60,000 bases of DNA from Polytrichum commune (lineage: Eukaryota; Streptophyta; Polytrichopsida; Polytrichales; Polytrichaceae). Below the pieces are notes generated by a model. It did not search any database, was not told where the DNA came from, and worked only from the letters and a program-made list of their open reading frames with translations. Of the stretch, positions 36,039 through 48,770 are shown one piece after another (positions within the stretch are counted from its first letter, which is position 1; every line of letters starts with the position of its first letter). The translations under genes and the position numbers were made by a program. Location: the NCBI GenBank assembly GCA_950295325.1, contig OX485803.1, positions 10,232,001 to 10,292,000 of the forward strand, given 5' to 3'.

Positions 36039-38363
36039 AATTGCTACCTCCCTCCCTCTTTGCTTCTCCAACACGCGAATGACATCTAATTGCTCAACAC
36101 CCACTCAACATTAATCAATTACTAAAAATTGCTCACCTATGTGCTTTTTGAAAAAATTGTCAGAGTTTGACATTTTATCACCTTGATCTCACTCTCATGG
36201 CATTGAAACTGTAATTTTTTTGCTTATTATTATTATTATTATTATTATTATCATTATTATTATCATTATTATTATCATTATTATTATTCCCCCCGCATAG
36301 ATGGACGCACATAAGAAGAGGCCAAAGCTCTTGAAAGTTATTAGTCGCCTACCTTAGTGCTCTTGAAATGTGGGGCACTTGTCACATCGTCCTTACTACT
36401 CAGACTTTGATCATTTACATACATATTTCCACATCAATGCCAATTGCCCCCACCCTCTCACCCTCACATCCTCTCATAAGGCCTTACTATAGTAATCTAT
36501 GTCTCGTATTCCTTGTGCAATATATTGATTTTGTGCTTGAAGTCACCAATGAGCATGTCCTTCATCTTTATTGAAAATTACAACCCGTGATTGGTAAGAA
36601 TTACATCATTTGTTGAAGAAATGTGTTTGGTCAAGTCCTTGACAAGGCTTCATCTTATTATTTTGGAGACCTCCAATAAGTTTTGTCATGCATAGACATA
36701 GCCAACATCATGATGTTGGCTCTCTCCCCGGATCTTGCACAATCCACCATTATTGAAGCGAAGTAATTAAATCTTCACCATGCCCACATGGAGATGTGTA
36801 GGAAATCAATGAACGGATTTCCCATGACTATGCAAAGAACACATTTGTATTTATTTTTTTATTTTTTAATTATTTCTAGTCTTCACCATGGCCTGGGGGT
36901 GGACTCTCCATTGGAAACCTAAATGACGTGTGTGAGTCACTATGAAACTAAACTCCCTATATAGGAGAGGTTTGTAGGAAAACACAAATATATATGTACT
37001 AACAACATGCTAGAAAATTGACTCATGTATTTATACTAAGCATTTTGAATTTAATGTGATAATGCCTCCATTAAGTATACACAAATTTAAAGCATGAATG
37101 AAATGGGCCTTTATTACGTATAAAATCTACTTTCGCTTTCCGATGAGAAAGTCATTAAACATTTTTTCATTCATACATGTAACTCAACGAGTGCATCAAA
37201 CAAATGAAGGCAAGTGCACAATAATTTAGCCTTAATTTGTAGAGCAAAACTCAAGGGAGCCCATGAGCGCTTCAAGAGCATCATGGGTAAAAACCTAGAA
37301 CCCATATGCAAAACCTAACAATAATGAACAAGGTACTTATTTAGGACTATTCCCATTTGAAAACAATCAATAAAACGTGTATTGGAAGAAACTAACACAT
37401 CAATTTTCGTTTTTCCTCTAAACCTCAGGGTACCCTTTTATACATCTACCTTTTACTTCAAAATTCTTAATAACATTTTTCAATATACACACAAGAGAAA
37501 AACAATACCTCTCCTTTATGTATACTATGTTTGCTAATGCCTCAAATAATACCCCTTCTAACACTCACGTTAGTTTACATGTGGTATGAGAAGTCCACCC
37601 TTGGGCACCATAGAAACCACATTTCATGATTAAAGACAACAACAAATAATATTTTGGAATGGCTATCATCCATTGAAAAAGCGGACATGGTCCTTGTACA
37701 TAGCTGACTTTCGTCTATTGCTCGCTGACGTGTCATATTTTAGTTGGTGTTGAGGACTACTTCCCCAAAATTGAAGCCTTCGACACTTGTTTTGTGAAGA
37801 TATGCAAAAATTTCCTACAATTTTGTAGGATAGTTATATCTTCCACCTAAGAAGATATATCCTTTGCATTTACCATGTTAATAGTGACATTCAAAGGCAT
37901 CTAAGCCGTCAACATTGTGGCCATCTTGGATGTAGATTTGATCCAATAGCTTGCGGAAGACCAAAATCAACTACGTAAGGTAATTGATGGGACTCCCCTA
38001 GCTACCCTCTAGACTCATTTGAGGCCCAAAATTGTAGAATGGACATTTTTCTTCCTTGCATGTCATTTTGCCTTATAAGCAGGCAATAATTTTTTTTGTG
38101 GACAATGTGAGATTAGATGTGATTCCATGCATTTTACCACTTGTTAGAGAGCTTCTCCAACAAGGGATAAAGGTATGGGTCTTATTTCTAGCTAAGATAT
38201 ATATATATATATATTTCCTTCCTACTCTGCAATTCTAATGCACAATTCATTATGATCCTCTATATGTTGACAAATGATTTTGCACTAGGTGGTCATCATT
38301 TATTGTTAATGTCCCTATTTAAGTTTTGAATACTTATCTAGGTCATGCTAATAAGATAACGAT
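36039..38363. other. Gene-free stretch with microsatellites
   Basis: An (ATT)n/(ATTATC)n tract occupies about 36224-36288 and an (AT)n tract about 38198-38214. The text ACAATACCTCTCC near 37500 recurs from 12735. No gene recognised. Confidence 0.5.
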
Positions 38364-39588
38364 CCCAGGGGTGCACCTTTCATAACACACATGAGTATAT
38401 GTGAGTGCACAAAAGGGGTATTATTTTGAAAAATTCAGTAATATGTATACATGTGCTACACAAATATGAAGGACCTCTAGCAAATATATAATATTTGTAG
38501 GGTCACTAGACTTTATGGGATAAGTATTTAATATTAGATGAAACTATGATGAGTAATTTCCTTATCTCATCCATGCATCATGTATTAAGAAAATATGGAC
38601 TTTTTGGTTGCTTTGATTTTATCATAAGATCCTACAATACACTTTTAATATACCTGATTTTTATGGGAGATGTGTGAATTCTTAGTAATTACTTGAATTT
38701 TATGCTATTAAATTATAAAGGAAAAAATAAAATAATTATTTATTGATGCTAAATATATAAATAAATGTTGAATTGTGAAAACACAAGAAAAAACCACTAT
38801 AATATTGTCATACTCAACTCTACATATTCTATCGGAAGATCTTACCATACAATCCTACCGTAGAATCCTATGATAGAATTCAACATGTTATAATTATGGA
38901 CTTGGACTTAGTCCAATTTTACTTAAATATGTGTTATGCACCTATGGAAGAGGCAATACTAGGGTTTTGGAAAGGGTGGTTGAGTTGAGAACGAGGCCAC
39001 TTCTTGCTTAGGGTTGCAAGGGGTTGCTTTATTGTGCTGGTTGGTTCTTAAATTGTTGCAAGTTCTAAGGGTTGTAAGTTCTAGGATCAAGCATGGAGAT
39101 TGGTTTATGTTGGTATAAAAAAGAATCACCAATAAGTGGACTTATAATCTTACGAATTATTTGATGGTAGATTTAGAAACAATAATTGCATTAGCTTCTA
39201 TGAGATATATTGTAGACTTAGATGCTTATGTGTTACATAGTCTTAAACAACTTAATTAATGAATGCTAGGGTTTTACATTATACATATGATAGGGGTTCA
39301 ATATTATTCAAAAGTATATTTGTATACTTATGTGAATGACTATATATGAATGACTATATATGAATGACTATATATGAATATATATATATGAATATATATA
39401 TATGAATATATATATATGAATATATATATATATATATATATATACATATTGTCACTTGTATTTTTATTATTGAAATTGTATGTGTATTGCTTAATTTCAC
39501 AAAAAAGAAAACCCATATATAGGGGGTTTTAAGAGTATGTTGTGAACACACGTGGTTCTTGGTTTTTAATGAAAGGTGCACCCCTGGG
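38364..39588. mobile_element. Non-autonomous hAT-like element, 1,225 bp
   Basis: Perfect 20-bp terminal inverted repeats, CCCAGGGGTGCACCTTTCAT at 38364-38383 and its complement at 39569-39588. They are flanked by identical 8-bp direct repeats ATAACGAT (38356-38363 and 39589-39596). An 8-bp target duplication and a CAGGGGTG-type terminus are diagnostic of hAT elements. The interior is AT-rich, holds a TATATGAATGAC minisatellite and has no transposase, so it depends on a partner elsewhere. The perfect duplication implies fairly recent insertion. Confidence 0.92.
39333..39445. repeat. AT-rich minisatellite inside the hAT-like element
   Basis: Tandem units GAATGACTATATAT (three) grade into GAATATATATATAT units and end in a long (AT)n run. 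Confidence 0.85.
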
Positions 39589-39596
39589 ATAACGAT

Positions 39597-40412
39597 GTGA
39601 CAAAGGTAAGCAAGAGTCAAGCTAGAACCAAAGCGTTGTACAAAATTTTGATTTGTATTATTATCCTTGAGGGACAAATTTGTTGATGTCCGATTCTTAG
39701 TTGCTTGATTTGTGTCCAAATGAAAGAAGGAGAAACAAAGAAGTTGGAGAAATTTCATCCCTTGGGCAATTCAGAACTTGGCCATAACTTAGGTAAGTAC
39801 ATAATATAAAGGCTTCTACATAATATAAAGACCTGCATCTTAATCTCGAGCAATCATAGAGCATAATCTTTGATTTCCTAAAAGCATGCTTGTATTGTCA
39901 TGGTTGCCATACTTTAAGTGCTTCTCTTGACTTAGTTAGATTCTAGCATGAAATGATTTGAAGTCACCAACTTCCACATTCTATATCTTTTTCTTTGGGG
40001 TCACTTATCATCATCCACCTGGCATTGTTCCCATGTTCATTTGAAGCCCTCCCATCCCAATATTGGGTTGTATACTCGATTGTAGATATCTACATGATTA
40101 TGGAGTTTGAAGCTCAATATATAACAACTTTCTCTTCCTCTAGTTCTCAACATGAATCGGTTATGAACAAGATTGAAGATGTGTAGGGTTTGAGAGAGAG
40201 AGTAAATCCAGACAAGGACAACATATACCAAGGGTTTGCAAGGCCGCAAATATTACCATCTTCGAATCCTACTTGAGGGGCCATAGTAATTAGTATATTT
40301 CTATTTTACAATCAAATGTTCCTAAAAATATTCGATGAAGGCTATTTCCGACAATATGAATGTAGTTTAAAATTCTCCTCGTACAACTTTCTTTTGTATG
40401 CTCACTCCAAAG
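39597..40412. other. Gene-free stretch
   Basis: No recognisable feature; short open frames only. Confidence 0.4.
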
Positions 40413-40580
40413 CATAACATTATGAAGCAATGCGCATTCGTTCTGTGGAACTTGAGGATACAACCATGGGATGCTAGGAACTCAGCCTAAATTTGAGTCT
40501 CCTTGGGCAAAGTTTGTGCATACCATGATTATATTCTTAGGGCCCACAAAACAAGCATGCAATGCTTAATATTGCTATGA
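40413..40580 (+). mobile_element. MITE family X, full copy
   Basis: Left arm CATAACATTATGAAGCAATG, GCATTCGTT and GGATACAACCATGG. Right arm, reverse-complemented, ATTAAGCATTGCATGCTTG, GTGGGCCCTAAGAATATAAT and CATGG. About 168 bp, the same design as the copy at 23699-23860. Confidence 0.7.
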
Positions 40581-41009
40581 AGTGAGCATTTAAATCAAGT
40601 TATATTTTACAATACATCTTTGATGTGGCCTGGAACCCCAACGCTTTAAATGGTCTTGTACCCCTAAATTCTTTTATTTGAGTTTATACAGAGTAATATC
40701 ATGAAAACATGATATTCAATTATTATAATGAGAACAAGTCTTCAAAGTGAAGATGTACGGGACAATTTTCATTGCCCCCCCAATGGTCCATGCGAATATT
40801 CAAATAAAGAACTTACAAATGGTCTCAATATATGAGTTTGAATCAACTTGAATACATATTTGAGAATACAAATCATAAATTTTAAATAAATATACCAATA
40901 TTATTTGGTTTTTTTTTAGCTACCTAAATCATATATTGTCATCAATAATTGGGGTGGAGCATCATGGAGCCCTTAATGTGTTAATCATTCTAGGCTTAAA
41001 AGTCAACCT

Positions 41010-41280
41010 AATTGGGGGGGGGGGGGGGCTATGTGACCATTTCATGAGCACTTGAGTCTTCACTATGATGGTGAACAACATATTCATATGAGCTCGAAAG
41101 ATTATGAGGAAAATGGCTATGGGCATGGATTGGACTTGATAATCATCTCACACTAACTGTGTGTTTCATATCCTACGAGAAGTGGATGTAGAAAGAAAAG
41201 TGTCCAATTGAGACCCACTTATCTTAGATTTGTACATTAATATGTGCTATTAAATTGACCTCATGAATAGAGAGACTCTT
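41010..41280 (+). repeat. Dispersed repeat copy (G-tract family)
   Basis: Begins with a long G tract (about 41013-41028), then CTATGTGACCATTT, ATATTCATATGAGCTC, GTGTGTTTCATATCC and ACGAGAAGTGGATG. Related to 8320-8790 and, inverted, 33290-33480. Confidence 0.65.
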
Positions 41281-41468
41281 AACCCATCCAAATTACTTTA
41301 GATCAAACTATATCAAAAAAACTTATAACTTTGTTTATTCATCTGTATAGCACCCACATAAAAAATATCTCATGATTTTGTTACTGTGGTAACAAATATT
41401 CAAAATAGTGTGGAATGTTGATAAATTAGTATGGGTAAACGTAATTTTACATATCAGTGTAGAGATCT

Positions 41469-41488
41469 TGAGAGAGAGAGAGAGAGAC
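41469..41488. promoter_or_regulatory. (GA)n tract upstream of the deacetylase gene
   Basis: About nine GA dinucleotides lie roughly 180 bp before the start codon. GAGA/CT-rich tracts are frequent in plant core promoters and 5' leaders; the role here is inferred from position. Confidence 0.4.
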
Positions 41489-41665
41489 TAACTTATCAAC
41501 AGAGAAGCCAAAACGATAAGGCCTTCAGCAGCCAGTAGTACGACATTTCGTCTACCACTTCCGTCGACATCGACGAATATCATGAACGATAATTATAGTT
41601 CCGTCGTCTTCTCCAGATTTGTGTGCTTTCGCACAGAGCGAGAACACACAAACAAGATTACGGCT

Positions 41666-44600
41666 ATGGCGGAATTGGGAGGTATCGCCATGGCGTCCTC
41701 GGGCACAGCTTCAAGAGCTCTTTTCTTCACCAGAAACATCATCGGTAAAGGTATCTCCTCTTGTAATGTTACTCTGTAAAATATATAAAAACTTCAGCTT
41801 CTATCAACCATCTTATCGTCAGTTCAGGTCCTATTTCTTTACCTGTGATCTTTTAACACAGATTCTAGTTTTGCGTTCTTCAAGGACGTCCTCTGTTGAG
41901 CCATCAGATGCTTTTACTCACTGGAATTCATTTTTTTTCTGTCATGTGAATTTCTACATGGAACTGCAATAGCAAAAACTGGAAATCTCCATAGCTATCA
42001 TGCGCATGTATGTGTGAGACATATGTGTCGATTGGAGTTCATTCGAGGAGATTCGTTTTCGTTTAGTGCCACTGCTGATGGATCTTTCTTGAAATTTTCA
42101 TTGTTGATGCATCCCTCGCAGGGCAAAGTGTGGTGACAGGACGTAATTCTCCTTCCAAACTAAATTTAGTAGGATATACTATGTCTGCCAAGTCGAGGCA
42201 TTCAAATTCGGTTGTAAGATGTGAGGCGGAGAGTAAGTTGCGAACAGGACCGCAACCCGAGCTTCTGGTTCCTGTTTCTCAGCTTCTCGAGGCACGAGTA
42301 ATCTTTGCAGCCGCGCCTGCCATGGGGCATAATCAGGTACAGACAGACAACTTTCTTAATACCTCGAGGTTGATTGAGTGCTCTGTGAGCAACAGTGTAT
42401 GTGAATCTGAGATGTACATGTTCGCAGTTAGAACGATTTTCATGCTGCTATGGATGTTGAGTAGGTTATTCATGTCATTCAGTTTCAATGGAAATTCTAG
42501 CTTTATTCCTTTGATGCTCTCAATAGTAAGGAAAATCACAAACTAAGTTAGGTAGGACTTAACTACTACTCGAGTGATACCTATGTGGGGTAAAAAAGAC
42601 TTCATGCCACCATAGAATTTATGCTGCAAAGGCTTGATGTAATCTTTGCTGTGGCGCCTGCCATGGGGCATATTCAGGTAAAGACAGACAATTTTCGTAG
42701 GGATCATCTCTCCCTTCTCACTCCAATCTCTTATACACTCCCAAGTGGTTTTCCAACTTCCCTAGACTTTGCAATTGGTTGTAGGTCTACATTGTTGGTC
42801 AAGTGGCTTTCTATTTAAAGCCCTTTGGTCTTATGTAGCCTCCCCATTACATTCCACGAACTCTAAATTGTTACTCACCTGTTCTTTGAGCCTGTGCACG
42901 GAAGGTTGTCTCAGGTAGTTTTGGTTTGTGCAGGAAGGACATCCAGAGTGCAATGCAAGAGTGCCTTCCATTCTGGGAGCCTTGGAAAAGGGGGAGTTGA
43001 CACCTGAGGTAAGGTAAGCTCATCAGCATCCCCTTATACTAATAGCCATTATCTCTTGATTCTTGTTCCATCCTAACTGAACAGAGTAAGCATGCTCTTT
43101 GTCTCACGATTTATTTCTTTTCTTGGCACTTGGGACCATGTAGTAGAATTGTTTTTGAAATTACAGCCTCATTATGACCCGTATTGTAAATTGAAGAACT
43201 GCCAATGTGTTTAAGTCAGCAGGGTCGCTGTGTCTGTGTTTTGTGTCAGTGACAGAACTCCTGAAAGATGATAGATATTTATGGCTGACATGTAGAATTT
43301 CTTCAGTTAGAATTTTTTTGGCATTTAGAGGCTTGTATCATACAAAGGAGACCTACAGGAGACATGGGTGTGTTCCTGGGTATTCAGTTGCGCGGCAAGG
43401 AGGTCATAAGAATTCAGAACTTCAAGGTGGCATCGAAGGAGGATGTAGCTGCCGTTCATTCAATGGGCTACGTGAAGGGCTTAGAAAGGGTAAGTCACTA
43501 TTAATCATCCTTCTCATTTGCCAAAAATTCTTGTGCCCAAGGCTATATTTGTACAAAAGATGTGACAACGGTTTGTGGATCAGTCTCAGGTCTAAAAGGT
43601 TGATTTTCCATATACTCTCAAGGGTATTGGGTGCAAGCATGGTAAAGTGGACCAAAAAAATACTCTGGTATACTAAAACCATAACTTTTCCGGTCAAAGG
43701 CCTAAAAGTAGTAGCAAAGCGTTGTTTAAATTGGATTTCTTTTCATGATTGACCTTTGTTGTTGTGTTGATTACTCAAATGTAGAAAATCAAGTTGAGAT
43801 CTTCAATACTTATCATTAAAAGTGATGCTCAAAAGCAAATGGTTGAGTCTGGTTTTGGACGTAGATTTCATGACCTTAACTATTTTGAAGTTGGAGTTTT
43901 CTTTCATATTCCTTGAATTCATTATCAACTTGAGGGCATCATCACAGAATTTTGTGGAAAACCATCAATTTAATGTAATTTTATTGTACTTATAACAAAT
44001 TTTAGACAGTCACTTGTTCAATATCACCTACTTGCACACCACTTGTACTGTCTTCTTAAATATGTAGACTTTTCTTGGAATTTTTTTGGTCATCATAATT
44101 TGCTTGGCTTTGTAGATCAATATGTTTTTAAAATGTCTATGGTTTTTTTCTTTACAAAATTCAAAGTTAGTGTATAATTGTGAATCACTTTCATTGAATA
44201 CTAGGCAAGGATCAGGAGCTGTCCACTTTACCGTGCTTGCACCCTATTCTAGTCTTTGCAATTACACCATTGACTCTGCACGGTGCTGCTTTTGTTGCTT
44301 CAGTTTATGCACGAGGATAGAGAGAGGCAGAACGTCAATTTAATGCACACCTCTTGTCATATTGATGGCATCGTGCATACATAAGAAGTAAACTACAGAT
44401 GGCATAACATGTAGGCGCCTTAATTTCTAAGCAGTTCTACACAGATATCAATATCATTAGCTTGTTGTGGTAGACTCGTTCATAGAATGCACAGAGAATG
44501 GTATTGTGTGGTAGATTAATCAGACTCTTCATACAGCAAAGTAGCACTCATGGCAGGTCTTATAGCCTTATGGATTGATTCTTATTTGGTTGAATCTAAT

Positions 44601-47323
44601 GAATTGAAAAAATTGCAGGCAATGGACAAGGCAGAGGATGAAGGCCTTATATTTTTGGATAATTCTGGGCCAACATATGCTACACCAACTGTATTATTCC
44701 AGAGTCTTTTAAATTTTTTTCTTTACTGAATTTTGAGTATTTTCTCGTTTTAGTGCCTACTCCGGTCACTGAGTCTCTTGTTTTTTTGCGGGTGTGTCCT
44801 TGATGATCTTGTCCACGTTGATTCTCGTTCTAGGTCTTGGGAAGGATTTTTTTTTAATTTACTGTGGGACAATAATACGCTATCTCTATGTTCAATCCTG
44901 ATCTTTTTCACCCATTGCAATTAATAATTTGTTCAGCTATGACCAAGTTGGGTGATGTGCTTCAAAATGTTTGCTGCAGACATATCACGAGTCCATGCGA
45001 GCAGCAGGTGCAAGCTTAGCATTGGTCGATTCTGTGGTACATTACAACTCTTACAAAATATTCATCTGAAATTACTCTCTTGTTTATATGGGCTTTTAGA
45101 ATCCAGTTATGCTCCTTAGCTGCGGCAACCATCTTATGATTTGCAGTGCAGGTGAAATGACTCTAGTTACCAGGAGCCCCTCTATTGATATATATATATA
45201 TATACACATGGTGCATTTGGAGTAAGTTCTGATTTTGTACTATGTGTTTTCCAGGTGGCAGCATCAAAAGAAACACAAAATCCTCCAATCGGTTTTGCAT
45301 TAGTAAGGCCTCCAGGGCACCATGCAGTTCCAGCAGGACCTATGGGTTTCTGTGTATTTGGAAATGTTGCTGTGGCTGCTCGTTATGCACAACGAGCACA
45401 TGGGCTGCAACGGGTATTTATAATTGACTACGATGTTCATCATGGCAATGGTACCAATGATGCATTTTATAATGATCCTGATATCTTCTTCCTTTCTACA
45501 CATCAGGTACATCACAGTTTTCCATTTGAGGTAGTGCAGATGTATTGTTACCAATATGACAGCTTAAAATGTACAAGCAACCTTATGCAGTTTTGCATAT
45601 GGTGTTATTTACCCTTACCTGCCAATAACACTAAATAATAATTCTAGCACCTTGCCTTTTGAATTCATGCAATTTTTGTTTGATAACAACCTGAACAGAG
45701 GTAAAGGCTTGTAAACTAAAGGTGAAAGTGGACCTTGCATTTTGAACCCTATGGTCTCCCCCCCCCACTTTATAACATTTAGGAATATTTTAGGTAAACA
45801 TCTACCCTAGTTTAGAACCTCTACCGTCACTTGTCCATTGTTTCTGTCCACTTTTTATTTTTCTTTAAAAAGTATGATATTCCCTAGGTAATTTCTCAAA
45901 GCTTACGTTACCTTGCCAAGAAAAGAGCATCAAATGCAGATGCCCGTGTTTGATGCTCTTTTGACAAGACCCTTTGGGCTTAGTTACTAAATGTTATCAT
46001 TGATTGTAGAGATTTTATTTGAGTGCTTAGTGTAGCAGAAATTTTATTTCAATAAAAGTGGCGCATGCAGGAGGGAAGTTACCCAGGGACAGGGAAGATG
46101 GAGGAAGTAGGAGCTGGACTTGGGGAAGGGACAACTCTCAACTTACCCTTGCCTGGAGGATGTGGTGATGAAACAATGTCCTATGTTTTTGAGGAAGTGA
46201 TTGTACCAGCTGCCCAACGATTTAAACCTGATATCATTCTAGTGTCTGCTGGGTAAGATCCCTGCTCCTGCAATCTAATCTGAAATCACCATTCAATCAA
46301 TAAGAGAGCCATTGAGGAAATTATGCACAAATCAGCATCAGAAAAGCCTTCTTTTTAATCCAGTAACCTCAGAAACTTCTAAACCTCTTTACTACGTTTG
46401 ATACTTGTGATACTGAAGTCTAGTGAACCAGGAGAAATTTGAGGCAACTTAGTCACTACTTTACTTTAATCTCAATCAACTATTCATGAAATGTTTTTGT
46501 CTATTCCTTATACTTATACCTCAATCTATTTACTTTCTGAAATGCGGTTTAGTGATTTGCCTAAAGTTTTGATTTTGAATCTGCAATTGTGGAATATAAA
46601 GTGGCTCATCTGTAAATAGTTGCTGGATCTCCACATTTATCTAACTTTTCCACCTCATATTCTTTTCTTGTCCGTACATTGTAGATGCTTGAGGTTAAGA
46701 ACCCATTTATCATAAAGTTGGAGAACAGGAATATATATAGAAATTCTAGACTTCAATTGACAAAAATTTCAGATTATATTTTCCTGCATTAGGCACGATT
46801 CATACTATTGAGTATTCAGAAATTGAAGGAATAAGCGTTATTGTTGAATGGCTTTTCCACCCGACTTTTGGCATGGAAGTGTTGAACCTCATAGGCATTT
46901 ACAGTTTAAGCACCTGTAGATTGCTCCAGCTGTGGTGTAACCTAGTGACAGTGAGTTGTTCCTAGAACTTTAATCTCTGAAATTTTATCCCTAAGACATT
47001 CCAATTGATGTGATGCATGCAGTTACGATGCACACGTGCAAGACCCCTTGGCAGGAATGCAATTTACAACTGGAACATACTACCGGCTAGCGTCTGACAT
47101 CAAGCAGTTGGCTCAGGAGCTTTGTGGGGGGCGGTGCGTATTTTTCCTTGAGGGAGGCTACGACCTTAAATCATTGTCAAATAGTGTGGCAGATTCATTT
47201 CGTGCTTTCCTTGGAGATAAAAGCTTGTCAAATAGATTAGACAATCCGGCTGTTTTATATGATGAGCCCAGCTTGTATGCAAGGCAAGCCATTGATAAGA
47301 TCAAATCTATCCATTCATTGTAA
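41666..47323 (+). CDS. HDA14: HDA14-type (class II, organelle-type) histone deacetylase, 9 exons
   Basis: Nine exons join in frame to 444 codons: 41666-41744, 42122-42336, 42934-43008, 43388-43489, 44619-44690, 44980-45036, 45255-45506, 46071-46252 and 47023-47323. All introns are GT-AG. The active site is complete: paired histidines H222-H223 in RPPGHHAVP; zinc ligands D260 and H262 in [10 protein letters not shown] and D347 in SAGYDAH; Tyr391 in FLEGGYD. Order and spacing match Arabidopsis HDA14 (about 420 residues), which deacetylates organellar proteins (including Rubisco activase) and tubulin. The N-terminal ~70 residues are Ser/Arg-rich and look like a transit peptide. I chose ATG 41666; an in-frame ATG at 41582 would add 28 residues. 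Introns carry a duplicated exon (42621-42677) and a DNA transposon (43629-44244). No lesion is seen. Confidence 0.94.
42621..42700 (+). other. Duplicated 3' end of HDA14 exon 2 within intron 2 (possible alternative exon)
   Basis: The segment reads [19 protein letters not shown] and ends at a good donor (CAG|GTAAAG, exon end 42677). The genuine exon 2 ends [25 protein letters not shown]. Similarity continues past the donor (AGACAGACAA.TTTCG/TT). The copy keeps reading frame and phase with exon 3, and has an ATG exactly where the homology begins. It could be a relic of local duplication, an alternative internal exon, or an alternative first exon lacking the transit peptide. Confidence 0.7.
43629..44244 (+). 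mobile_element. 616-bp non-autonomous DNA transposon, copy A, in HDA14 intron 4
   Basis: 24-bp terminal inverted repeats (GGGTGCAAGCATGGTAAAGT start; the right end, reverse-complemented, starts GGGTGCAAGCACGGTAAAGT). Flanked by TATT on both sides (43625-43628 and 44245-44248). It is about 85% or more like copy B (51072-51683) by eye, in opposite orientation. No transposase is encoded. The superfamily is uncertain; a 4-bp duplication would fit few plant groups. Confidence 0.85.
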
Positions 47324-48297
47324 GTATTGACTCTCTGAGCATCAATTGGATATATTTGAGGGTAGTGCATGACTCACTGAAGAGTATGTTATTTTTTGAG
47401 TACGGAGTAGTCTAATCTCTTTTGAGCTTATTCCATTCATCACTTATGCACATAGTCCAACAACTGATGAGCATAATGAATTTCTCAATCCTGGGCAATC
47501 TGTTTAGAGAATATTCCATTATCAAAATATGGAGGTTCTTCAATCCCGGGCAACTTCAAAATCTATCAAGCTGAGTCTCAGGAAGAGCTAAGGGACATAG
47601 CTGCCCCTTGTAGAAATGAGCAACCTATTAGCGATCGGGCAACACCTTGGAAACCAAACATGGTACCCAAAGTCCAATATGAGAGATGCCCACCACCAGT
47701 CCATTAACTTTGACCCTCTATAGTAGGCATGTGAACTTCAAATCCAAACCTTGTATGTTAGTATTTTAATTATGTAAAATTTTAGTTCATATTTTTCAAA
47801 TTTCCTTGCCTAGATTAGTCATCCACCCAAAATTGAATCATCAGTTGCCCCAACTTGCAACGTATTCTAATGAAGACATGAAGAGGATGAAGTGCATCCA
47901 TGTTGAGGTTAACAAGTAGCACATGCTAAAGCATAGAACACCTATGCTAGGGCATAATACCATTATGTTTTACAGCTTGTATTCATGAAGTAGCCTATGG
48001 TTTAGTCTCCAATCATATGTATATGCTAAAAGTATTATGTGAAAATAATTTCTAAAATATTCTTAGCAAGACATATTTATTTATCAATGATGAAATCATT
48101 AAACACTCGTTCATCCATTGGATGTAACTCATACAAATTTGTTTCTATAATATAAGTTATTGTAGCTAATGTAATGATGGTTTATAAGTCTATTATTAAA
48201 TGATCTGGCAAATATAGCCCACATTGACCCATTCTTATTTTGATACCTTATCTCCATATTGGAAGGCCGATCCAAGAGATCAATTGGCTGTCGATAC
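47324..48297. other. 3' flank of HDA14, gene-free
   Basis: Holds the untranslated 3' end and intergenic DNA up to the Harbinger target site. No gene recognised. Confidence 0.5.
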
Positions 48298-48719
48298 TTA
48301 GGGCCGCTTTACACAAGGAGTCAAGGCCGTTTTGAAGCCAAATCCTTGTTGCCCATTGGTTGAATTTATGAAATCAGCCCGAAGGCCTTTACACAAAGAG
48401 TCAAGACCGAAAGTAGGAAATTTATTTTAATGTTTAAACGACAAGATCTGACACGGCCCCAACTCCAAGAATTGGGTCCGCTGAGAATGGAAGGTCAATT
48501 CGTTGCCTTGGGGCCGTTGTCAAATTTCATTAAAATATGATTTTTTATTAAAATATTATTTTGACAAGATATCAGCACCGGAGGATGGATTAGAAATCTA
48601 AACGGCTCTTCTTGGTCCATTCTTTCTTTATCTTCTTCTCTTCTCGTCATTCTCTATCTCTTTCACTTTGCTCATAGCACATTCTTTGGCTTGTTTGATT
48701 GTTGTTCTCGTGTGCGATT

Positions 48720-48765
48720 GTTGTTGTTGTTGTTGGTTTTTTTTTTTTTTTTTTTTTTTTTTTGC
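48720..48765. repeat. (TTG)n and long poly-T tract
   Basis: A TTG run followed by about 27 T residues directly before the ORF1 start codon of the Harbinger element. Confidence 0.9.
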
Positions 48766-48770
48766 TTTAA

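Noticed and set aside
39354-39758. 134-codon minus-strand open frame
   Set aside because: Much of it is the translated AT minisatellite (Ile/Tyr runs), and it crosses the hAT terminus.
41582-41665. Upstream in-frame ATG for HDA14 (28 extra residues)
   Set aside because: Possible but not preferred: ATG 41666 sits in a better context and gives a length close to known HDA14; left as an alternative.
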